NCBI RefSeq assembly: GCF_900963305.1
Contig: NC_042529.1
Location: 4,272,501-4,336,500 of the forward strand
Direction: 5' to 3'
DNA length: 64,000 nt
Source: Echeneis naucrates
Taxonomy: Eukaryota; Chordata; Actinopteri; Carangiformes; Echeneidae
Part shown: in pieces, positions 26,289-34,084 of the stretch
Layout: every line of letters begins with the position of its first letter
Numbering within the stretch: the stretch's first letter is position 1
Translations under genes and position numbers: made by a program
Notes under the pieces: model-generated
Database searches by the model: none
What the model was told of the DNA's origin: nothing
The model's input: the letters and a program-made list of their open reading frames with translations, nothing else

Positions 26289-26657
26289 CACATTTTAATG
26301 CAGTTGAATCTCATTTTCACAATTTTCTATCCAACAATGTAAAAATAATGCTACGTATGTCTACACTGGATTCTAAAATAAATTAGTTGTCAAGATATGT
26401 GAACAATGACAAAATTAGACAATAATCAGTATATATCAGTAATATATTATTTAATGAATAAATAGCTGAAATAGTTATTTTACTGTAAATCAGGCATAAC
26501 AGTTGAATCAACTTAACATGTTAATAATATATTTATTTAAGTTTGGTGAATTTTTTTCATTTTAAAGACTGTTCAGTTAACTGCCAAAGCTGAAGTTTTT
26601 GCCAATTCCCAACAGGAATAAAACAATAAACATTTTGTAATTGCTGTAAGACTTGTT

Positions 26658-26663
26658 TTTATT
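26658..26663 (-). terminator. Candidate polyadenylation signal of the left interferon gene
   Basis: TTTATT on + reads AATAAA on -, about 270 bases past the stop codon. The 3' UTR in between (26664-26930) is full of ATTTA words on the minus strand, as expected for an unstable cytokine mRNA. Confidence 0.45.
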
Positions 26664-26930
26664 GATAATAACGTAAAAAAAAATGTAAACTAGACTACAG
26701 TTTGATCAAGCAAATAGAAAAATAAATAAATAAAAAATAAATATGGATCTGCATGAATATGCATATGGATCAACTCAGTTAGAGTTAGACAATAAATAAA
26801 TAACAAACATGACAGTTTGAAAGGGGCCTTTGCACTCTTTGGATAAATACAAAAATAATTAAGTAGCTAAATAAATAAACAAATGAACAAACAAGCTAAT
26901 AAATGAATGCATCTTTCAGGCCAACAGAGT

Positions 26931-27970
26931 TTAGTTGGCGTGGAGCAGAGGTGAAAGCAGTTGGTCAGCTCTCATCAAATGGGCTTTAATTTCCCTCCTG
27001 ATCAGCTCCCAGGATTCAGCAGTGTGGCCCTAAACACACAAGGACATGGTCATCAGAAAAATCCACAGATCTTTAAGAGAATAGTTAGTTTGATAGACAG
27101 AAAAACAAACTTACCATTTCTTTTAGGACATTGCGTGTAAGTCTCTTAAAATACAGGTGCAGCTTCTTGTTCTTCTTGTGGCTGTGGCCCCCAATCTAAA
27201 TGAATAAAAGTTAAAAATCTGTTTATAAACAGCAGAAAACTTGGTGACACTGTTGTCATGGAACTGTTCATTAATCAGAAAAAAACAAAGCAAAAGCAGA
27301 AACCAGACAGAGAGCCTTGACGCATTTAGTCTGAAATGTGAGGGAATCAGTGAGGCCGTGTACTTACACAGGAGCGAAGGCCTTCAGCCTGCTGGGTTAC
27401 AATATTGAGAAGGTCCCTCAGTGGTTTGTCCTCCCAGGATGCTGAGCTGTGATCCTCCTCAAACAGCTCCACCACCTCATCCAGAGTCTGCACTACAAAG
27501 CCAATCTTATCCTCAGCCTAGAAGAAGAGGACAACACATTTATGACTGTTTGACAGCTGAAAGAGGAGCAGACAGAGGAACACAGACATTTCTCTGACAT
27601 TCCTCACATTAAAGGAAGAAGCTGAGTTGAAGACTTACGGATGCTCTGAACGCCAGACTGTACAGATCGTTAGGGAAGGCCACAATGTTCTCTGCTTCCA
27701 CAGCATCCTCAATGCTGTTATCGGAATTATGAGCCTGCATCGCAAACACAAACACACACATCAGGCTGTTGAGTTAAACACAAATTAAATTCATTCACTT
27801 AGGATCTTTAGGGACTTTGAAACATGAAATTTACTCACCATGGAATCCACAAGATCCAGACAGTTTTCACTGTACTGTCTGAATTTATGATCCATCCAGT
27901 TGCACCTCAGCGAAGAGCCTGCACTGTACAGAGCCACAAACAGGCAAACAAAGAAGATCCTGTTGACCAT
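26931..27970 (-). CDS. Type I interferon, left copy (group I, IFNd-like)
   Basis: Secreted antiviral cytokine acting through CRFB receptors and JAK-STAT. Five exons on -: 27839-27970, 27639-27734, 27368-27517, 27115-27195 and 26931-27029 (132, 96, 150, 81 and 99 nt) give 185 aa. The five-exon, four-intron form is typical of fish type I interferons. A signal peptide covers about residues 1-20 (MVNRIFFVCLFVALYSAG); the mature chain probably starts near L21-C23. Fish-interferon hallmarks are the CNWMDHKFRQ start of helix A, EDHSSASWE, and the C-terminal block with ESWELIRREIKAHL. Cysteines in the mature chain are C23, C37 and C126; group I proteins usually have two. The first in-frame ATG is at 27970. 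A TATA box and ISRE lie upstream. No N-glycosylation sequon is found in exon 2, unlike the right copy. The subgroup name is from memory and less sure than the family. Confidence 0.95.
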
Positions 27971-28063
27971 TTTTAAAAAGCTACAAGTTGTCTTTGTAGA
28001 GAGCAAGTTTAGTTGTGTGCTGGAGTTGTGTTGTGTTGTGTTGGAGCATACCTGCAGCTCCTC

Positions 28064-28070
28064 ATTTATA
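28064..28070 (-). promoter_or_regulatory. TATA box of the left interferon gene
   Basis: Reads TATAAAT on the minus strand, about 95 bases before the start codon. The right copy has the same element. Expected transcription start is about 28040. Confidence 0.75.
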
Positions 28071-28084
28071 GCAGCACTGAACTA

Positions 28085-28094
28085 TTTCATTTTC
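28085..28094 (-). promoter_or_regulatory. Proximal ISRE/IRF site of the left interferon gene
   Basis: GAAAATGAAA on the minus strand fits the GAAANNGAAA core bound by IRF factors and sits about 15 bases upstream of the TATA box. The mirrored copy is at 30786-30795. Confidence 0.65.
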
Positions 28095-28651
28095 CTCACA
28101 CAAACCTGCAGGGAAAACCTGCTCACCTCCACGTAAACTGTGGCTTTCACATAGTTCAAAGGTCAAGATCATCTCACACATTTCAGACTTCAATTCAATT
28201 CTGGATAAAAAGACAAACACACACAATGAATAACTATTGTTCCCACATAAAAAAAAAAAAATAGCAAATGTCACAGCAGAGTTAAATTCAATACGACCTT
28301 ACACACAAATACATGTTAAACAATGCTGCTGTGTAGCAGCACCTTATGATGATCATAATATATACAAAATAGAACATAGAAATATATAATATAATATGAG
28401 AAATAACGTAAATATATACATGCCATTACAAAATTAAACTATCTCATATCTCTCATAGTTTGATATTTAAAATCATTAAATTGCTAAAGGAGTAATAAAA
28501 GCATTTTCACCAAATTAATTTTCCTCATAATCTAAAAAAATATATATAAAATACTGCTTGAATTGTTATAGTTGATTGTTTGTTTTTGTGCTGATAATAA
28601 TTATTTACTGATAAAGCTGCAGGTGTGACTCTCTCCATTAGGCGCTGTAAA

Positions 28652-28679
28652 GGGAAGTTCCTCTATAAAGAAAATGAAA
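28652..28679 (+). promoter_or_regulatory. Distal kappaB + ISRE module (left)
   Basis: GGGAAGTTCC at 28652-28661 fits the NF-kappaB consensus GGGRNNYYCC. Eight bases later GAAAATGAAA at 28670-28679 fits GAAANNGAAA and continues into GT, a fuller ISRE. A TATAAAG word lies between. The same module occurs inverted at 30202-30229. Mixed NF-kappaB and IRF input is well known for type I interferon control; binding here is inferred. Confidence 0.55.
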
Positions 28680-28980
28680 GTGGCTCCGTGACTGTGGCCT
28701 GTGCTGACGCTCATTCACATGAAATGGTCAAAGATCTCTCACCTTCATCAGCGTGAGAACCTGATCGCCTACAAGGACGGGGAATCTCTCCTTATTTTTG
28801 TTTACACATCACAGCACATTTTGAGTCAGAGAATAATCAACATGAAAGCACACAGCGTCTCATTACCAGTGCCTTTTAAGAAGTGACTGGACAGCATGGA
28901 CTTTTATTTTGGCAGGTTACTTCTGTGTTTTATCATTTCATTTTTTTTCTTTTTTTTTACATATGAGAAATGCATCACAG

Positions 28981-29949
28981 TAATATTAATGTATATGTAA
29001 ATATTCTCTGTCCTGTCAAATTACAACAAAACAACATAGGTTGAACAGAAACAAAGCAAAAATAAATCATGTAATGATTTTCTTTTCTTTATAAGTCACG
29101 ATCAGTGGATGCCTGATCAGGTAAAGGTCTTACAATTACCAAAAGAAAAGTGCTGAATTTATGCATTCTTATGTCTTTTCTTTTTTTAGGGGACACATCA
29201 CATGTGCCACAGGACCTTAATAAAGCTGAGCTTTAACTGATGTTAACAGGTTTTATTTGATTTTGGCTTCCAGGCTTATTTTACATATCTCCAAAATTCA
29301 AAATAGGCCAGACATATAAATAATACTTCATAAAAATGAAGTTGGACAAGGCAGACTTCTATGGCTTTTATCTTGAGGAGGGTAAAGGACATGTGTATGG
29401 TATGTGTAGCTTATCAGCATATTACCAGCACAAGATACTGAGTGAGGTAAATGTTATTTTTTATGTGTTGATTGTTTTGTGGTTTGTTTGTGTGTGTTTG
29501 TTTTCAGTTGAAATTATTTCAAATTTTAATCAGTAAAAACAAACAGATATCCTGCAAGAACTATTAATATCAAGTTTACTTATGGTTTGTATTTACAATA
29601 ATCATAGAACATTTTTTTATGAATTTGTAAAATAATAACAAGATCATTGGTGTTTGGTTTTTCTTGAGAAACATGACGTGTGATTTCATTTTGACATCAC
29701 AGTAAGCATAAAGGTTTGTCACAGACTCAAAAAACAGGCCACGGTCACTTTCATTTTCTAAAGGCATGTTTCATATGCTGATACTTCACTTTGAAGCAAT
29801 GGTATGCAGCTATTACAACATATGTCTTTATTGAGATTTAATCATTAAACAGGATTTATTATCAGTGTGTTTCTATTGTACACGTTTTCCTTTTGAATGC
29901 ACAGAGCAGACAGAATATTCACTGAGAAAAATCATGCTCTAATAATACA
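28981..29949. other. Spacer between the interferon inverted arms
   Basis: AT-rich DNA with no convincing gene. It includes a further GAAAATGAAA word (minus strand, 29749-29758) embedded in a GTCACTTTCATTTTCT context that resembles the distal module of the arms, so part of the spacer may be an older, decayed copy of the same sequence. Confidence 0.55.
29749..29758 (-). promoter_or_regulatory. ISRE-like word in the central spacer
   Basis: GAAAATGAAA on the minus strand, followed by GTGAC. It is the fifth copy of the same 10-mer between the two interferon start codons. Confidence 0.45.
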
Positions 29950-30201
29950 GATCAATGCATTTCTCATCATGCACTTTTAAAAAGCAGACATGTAATTTAA
30001 CTGAATAAATACAGATTTAATGGCCCTGGTAAAGTGTCTATTCAGTTCTCTCTGACTCAAAATGTGCTGTGATGTGTAAACAAAAATAGAGAGAGATTCC
30101 CCGTCCTTGTAGGCGATCAGGTTCTCATGCTGATCAATGTGAGAGATCTTTGACCATTTCATGTGAATGAGCGTCAGCACAGGCCACAGTCACGGAGCCA
30201 C

Positions 30202-30229
30202 TTTCATTTTCTTTATAGAGGAACTTCCC
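30202..30229 (-). promoter_or_regulatory. Distal kappaB + ISRE module (right)
   Basis: Inverted copy of the left distal module. TTTCATTTTC (30202-30211) and GGAACTTCCC (30220-30229) are the reverse complements of the left ISRE and kappaB sites, with the same 8-base spacing. Confidence 0.55.
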
Positions 30230-30785
30230 TTTACAGCGCCTAATGGAGAGAGTCACACCTGCAGCTTTATCAGTAAATAATTATTATCAACACAGAAACA
30301 AACATTCATGCAATTTTAACAATCAAACAAAGAAGCATTTCATAGCAAATTTTACTGTGAGGAAAAATTATTTGGAGCAAATGTTTTATTTTATTATAAA
30401 ACTTTAAAAGCATTTTTATTTTATTGTTTTCATTCATTTCATAATTTTAATTATTGAACAGTAAACATTTCTAATATTGAAATAGGAGAGATATATCTTT
30501 ACTTTCATGCTTCATATTTTATAGTTTCCAAAGGTTTCTATTATGCTTATGCAGCATTGTTTTTTTAATATGTGGAACACTGTATTGAATTTAACTCTGC
30601 TGTGACATTTGCTATTTTTTTTTATTTTTTTATGTGGGAACAATAGTTATTCATTGTGTGTGTTTGTCTTTTTATCCAGAATTGAATTGAAGTCTGAAAT
30701 GTGTGAGATGATCTTGACCTTTGAACTATGTGAAAGCCACAGTTTACGTGGAGGTGAGCAGGTTTTCCCTGCAGGTTTGTGTGAG

Positions 30786-30795
30786 GAAAATGAAA
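30786..30795 (+). promoter_or_regulatory. Proximal ISRE/IRF site of the right interferon gene
   Basis: GAAAATGAAA, about 15 bases upstream of the TATA box and 115 bases before the start codon. Mirror of the left proximal site. Confidence 0.65.
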
Positions 30796-30809
30796 TAGTT
30801 CAGTGCTGC

Positions 30810-30816
30810 TATAAAT
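30810..30816 (+). promoter_or_regulatory. TATA box of the right interferon gene
   Basis: TATAAAT, about 94 bases before the start codon; expected transcription start is near 30840. Confidence 0.75.
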
Positions 30817-30909
30817 GAGGAGCTGCAGGTATGCTCCAGCACAACACAACACAACTCCAGCACACAACTAAACTTGCTCTCTACAAAGACAACTTGTTGC
30901 TTTTTAAAA

Positions 30910-31949
30910 ATGGTCAACAGGATCTTCTTTGTTTGCCTGTTTGTGGCTCTGTACAGTGCAGGCTCTTCGCTGAGGTGCAACTGGATGGATCATAAATTCA
31001 GACAGTACAGTGAAAACTGTCTGGATCTTGTGGATTCCATGGTGAGTAAACTTCATGTTTCAAAGTCCCTAAAGATCCTAAGTGAATGAATTTAATTTGT
31101 GTTTAACTCAACAGCCTGATGTGTGTGTTTGTGTTTGCGATGCAGGCTCATAATTCCACTAACAGCACTGAGGATGCTGTGGAAGCAGAGAACGTTGTGG
31201 CCTTCCCTAACGATCTGTACAGTCTGGCGTCCAGAGCATCCGTAAGTCTTCAACTCAGCTTCTTCCTTTAATGTGAGGAATGTCAGAGAAATGTCTGTGT
31301 TCCTCTGTCTGCTCCTCTTTCAGCTGTCAAACAGTCATAAATGTGTTGTCCTCTTCTTCTAGGCTGAGGATAAGATTGGCTTTGTAGTGCAGACTCTGGA
31401 TGAGGTGGTGGAGCTGTTTGAGGAGGATCACAGCTCAGCATCCTGGGAGGACAAACCACTGAGGGACCTTCTCAATATTGTAACCCAGCAGGCTGAAGGC
31501 CTTCGCTCCTGTGTAAGTACACGGCCTCACTTATTCCCTCACATTTCAGACTAAATGCTTCAAGGCTCTCTGTCTGGTTTCTGCTTTTGCTTTGTTTTTT
31601 TCTGATTAATGAACAGTTCCATGACAACAGTGTCACCAAGTTTTCTGCTGTTTATAAACAGATTTTTAACTTTTATTCATTTAGATTGGGGGCCACAGCC
31701 ACAAGAAGAACAAGAAGCTGCACCTGTATTTTAAGAGACTTACACGCAATGTCCTAAAAGAAATGGTAAGTTTGTTTTTCTGTCTATCAAACTAACTCTT
31801 CTCTTAAAGATCTGTGGATTTTTCTGATGACCATGTCCTTGTGTGTTTAGGGCCACACTGCTGAATCCTGGGAGCTGATCAGGAGGGAAATTAAAGCCCA
31901 TTTGATGAGAGCTGACCAACTGCTTTCACCTCTGCTCCACGCTAACTAA
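30910..31949 (+). CDS. Type I interferon, right copy (group I, IFNd-like)
   Basis: Second intact copy of the antiviral cytokine, divergent from the first. Exons 30910-31041, 31146-31241, 31363-31512, 31685-31765 and 31851-31949 have the same lengths as in the left copy and give 185 aa. Exons 1, 3 and 4 are identical in nucleotide sequence to the left copy, and exon 5 has one silent change. Exon 2 has five changes, all altering the protein: D49T, I52T, I61V and F73S relative to the left copy (two changes fall in one codon). The first two create sequons N47-S-T and N50-S-T, so this product is probably N-glycosylated while the other is not. Signal peptide, cysteines C23, C37 and C126 and helix signatures are as in the left copy. 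An AU-rich 3' UTR follows. Confidence 0.95.
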
Positions 31950-32210
31950 ACTCTGATGGCCTGAAAGATGCATTCATTTATTAGCTTGTCTTTTTATTTA
32001 TATGGCTATTTATTCATTTATTTATTGCATTAATACACCCCTGCTTTTTTTTTTAATGACAAGCTTACTTTTTTGTGTTGATCGATGTTCTTATTTATTT
32101 ACTTTATTTTATTATTTACACTGAACAAATTGAAATCTATGTATTTATTTATATTTTTACTTTTAAAAACAATAAAAAAAACTATTATTCAAGCAAATAA
32201 CAACCATTGT
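31950..32210 (+). other. AU-rich 3' UTR of the right interferon gene
   Basis: Many ATTTA words (about 31975-32160) are typical of short-lived cytokine mRNAs. Candidate polyadenylation signal AATAAA lies near 32171. Only the first 40-50 bases resemble the left copy. Confidence 0.6.
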
Positions 32211-32380
32211 AACCATTGTTTTATTCTCAAGAGTTGGCAAAGATCTTAAATGATTAGACACAAATGTATACAGGAGAAATGAACGTCCAGGTGAGTCTGA
32301 CACCTTTTTTTTGTTTTCGGGTTTAATTATGAGTCACACTCAGACGGCTGTAAAAGAGCGGTAATGGTTTTATTTTTGCA

Positions 32381-32540
32381 GCGCTTGTCGCCCCACAACA
32401 AGAAGGTCACGGGTTCGGTTCCCGGCCTGGGTCCTCCGGTTTCCTCCCGCCGTACCAAAGACATGCATGTCACGGTTAACGGGTGACTCCAAAGGGACCG
32501 TCAGTGTCAATGCGAGCGTGATTGTGTGTCAGTCTTTGTG
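32381..32540 (+). mobile_element. Fragment of a widespread teleost SINE-like interspersed repeat
   Basis: The run from a GCGCTTGTCGCCCCACAACA start through a tRNA-like GGTTCGGTTCCC box, CTTCCTCCCGCC-type text, CAAAGACATGCATGT and a GGTGACTCCAAA-like tail resembles a repeat I know from many fish genomes. It appears to lack an internal stretch (the part usually reading GGAGTTTGCATG...). Family name not recalled. It is a short, non-coding, degraded copy. Confidence 0.6.
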
Positions 32541-32764
32541 TTTTTTTTTTTTTCTAGCAACACTCTGCATAAGTAAACGTTTTCCACCATCGGAATGCAG
32601 GCGCGTGCATGTTCCTGTTTGCAGAGGTAAATTTCTTTAAAAAAAAAGACGAGATTTACAATTTAAGGTCCACCGCAAATTAAAAGCGAGCTTTGCAGCA
32701 GCAGCTTTAAGTCGTTAAATAATAACGATTATTTTTATGATGTTATGGAGGACCACTGTACAGA

Positions 32765-32846
32765 GGTAGCGTGGCCGAGCGGTCTAAGGCGCTGGATTAA
32801 GGCTCCAGTCTCTTCGGGGGCGTGGGTTCGAATCCCACCGCTGCCA
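32765..32846 (+). tRNA. tRNA-Leu (anticodon AAG)
   Basis: An 82-nt class II tRNA with all arms intact: GGTAGCG acceptor arm pairing with CGCTGCC, D arm in A-box TGGCCGAGCGG, anticodon stem CTGGA/TCCAG around loop TTAAGGC (anticodon AAG at 32799-32801), long variable arm, and T arm/B-box GGTTCGAATCC. A TTTT run at 32853-32856 is a good RNA polymerase III terminator. It reads almost exactly like vertebrate tRNA-Leu-AAG. The 3' CCA is not encoded, as normal. It lies a few hundred bases upstream of polr3e, a Pol III subunit gene. Confidence 0.97.
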
Positions 32847-32852
32847 GGAACC

Positions 32853-32856
32853 TTTT
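32853..32856 (+). terminator. Pol III terminator of tRNA-Leu
   Basis: TTTT, six bases after the discriminator end of the tRNA. Confidence 0.85.
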
Positions 32857-32999
32857 GTTTTATCACAGTGAGGTTATAAAAGTCATTCCCTTTTTAATTG
32901 CCTCCTTTTCACAGGAACGTATAGCTTAATAGTGAATATAAAAAACATGCATATATACTTTTTTTGAGGAGTGAGAAACTATAACGGTGCAGCGGAGCC

Positions 33000-33161
33000 G
33001 CAAAGCATCATGGGTCAGGGCTCCTCCCCACGTGTCTGTGTGGAGCAGAGGCTACAGTGGCAGACCTCAGCAGGAGCTAAACGCCTCCGCCTCCTGCTGC
33101 CCCACACACCGCATGTCCTCACACGGATGAGATAGCCGACGCCGTCCAGCGAAGTGTGCAG
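33000..33161 (+). other. Non-coding first exon and promoter area of polr3e
   Basis: GC-richer DNA ending in a strong donor (GTGCAG followed by GTGAGC) at 33161/33162. The next exon begins at 34010 after CTTTTCCAG and carries the start codon at 34085. The 5' limit of the exon is a guess. No TATA box is evident, as expected for a housekeeping gene. Confidence 0.55.
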
Positions 33162-34084
33162 GTGAGCTCCGTAACCATCCCCGGTTCTCCTCGGGGGGGG
33201 GGCGACAACAGGCCCTGAAGGCGGACTGTGTCTTATTCACACTTACTAGCTCTGCTAATGCTAGGCTAAAGTTGCCTAGCGAACTCGGGTAGTTGGTTTG
33301 TAGCACGTTAGCTAGTGTCGTTGCTCACACGTTTCCTGACAACCTGGGGGGGGGGGGGGAGTCTTTTAGTCATTCCCTCTGTCCTGCTGTCTTTTAAAGA
33401 TGTCTGTCATGCCAGTAAAAAAAACAAGAAGCCAGCCCCTGCTGTGTGAAGTCCAGGCCCTGTGGCAAGGGAGAGGTTTTTGATGCTACCTTGCTAATGC
33501 GGCTAATGTAGCCAGAGGCTGGTGGATTTCAGAAGAACGAGATTTCACCGTTAGATGTATTGAAACCGTCCGACATCACCGACATGGTGTTCCTGTGAAA
33601 GTACGAAGTCTGCCTTTATGTGTTTTTTAACAATAGCAGCCGTTTGTTGTGAATTACAAGCTGTTACATCATGTGAGTTTTACCTGGTTGTGTCAGAGGG
33701 AGCAGCAGCACTTGTGGCAAGTTGCATGATCATGGTGTTTGTGTGTATTAAGCTAAGCGGTTTCACTCGTTCACATTCCTGACAGGGATCATTAAACATT
33801 TCTCTACATGGGTCTCTGAGGTTTACACCTTGATGAAGTGATAAATGTAACGCTGGTGTGCTAGAGCACATTTTTTCGGGTTTACTGCTTCAGTTGTTTG
33901 TTACCTGTTTTGTCTGTTGGCAGTCTGGGTGGAGCCATTTGGTAAAAATTATGGGAGTGTGTGTCTGCACAATTAAAACCCTACAACTTATTGTGTCTTT
34001 CTTTTCCAGGTTGGATCTTTTAGGTCTGCTGCCTCTCACCTCCTGTTTCATTTCTGCTCCCCTCCCCTATCTGCTCACATCAAT

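Larger units (their letters stand above)
26880..28980. repeat. Left arm of the interferon inverted duplication
   Basis: The stretch is an inverted copy of about 29950-32000. Identity is almost complete over the interferon gene and its proximal promoter (about 26890-28290). It is weak or absent over about 28290-28590, high again over about 28592-28870, then fades towards the centre. The outer end lies in the 3' UTR just past the stop codon. Limits were estimated by eye. Confidence 0.88.
29950..32000. repeat. Right arm of the interferon inverted duplication
   Basis: Mirror copy of about 26880-28980. The homology ends in the 3' UTR about 40-50 bases after the stop, where the two copies take unrelated AT-rich tails. 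Limits were estimated by eye. Confidence 0.88.

Noticed and set aside
27971-28006. An N-terminal extension of the interferons (LSTKTTC...)
   Set aside because: It would start at TTG. The ATG at 27970 (and 30910 in the other copy) begins a proper signal peptide.
28701-28886. Mirrored open frames (MLTLIHMKWSKIS...) at 28701-28886 and 29977-30180 as a small gene pair
   Set aside because: The frame is shared because the DNA is an inverted copy. It resembles no protein I know, has no signal peptide or splice context, and overlaps the likely kappaB/ISRE module.
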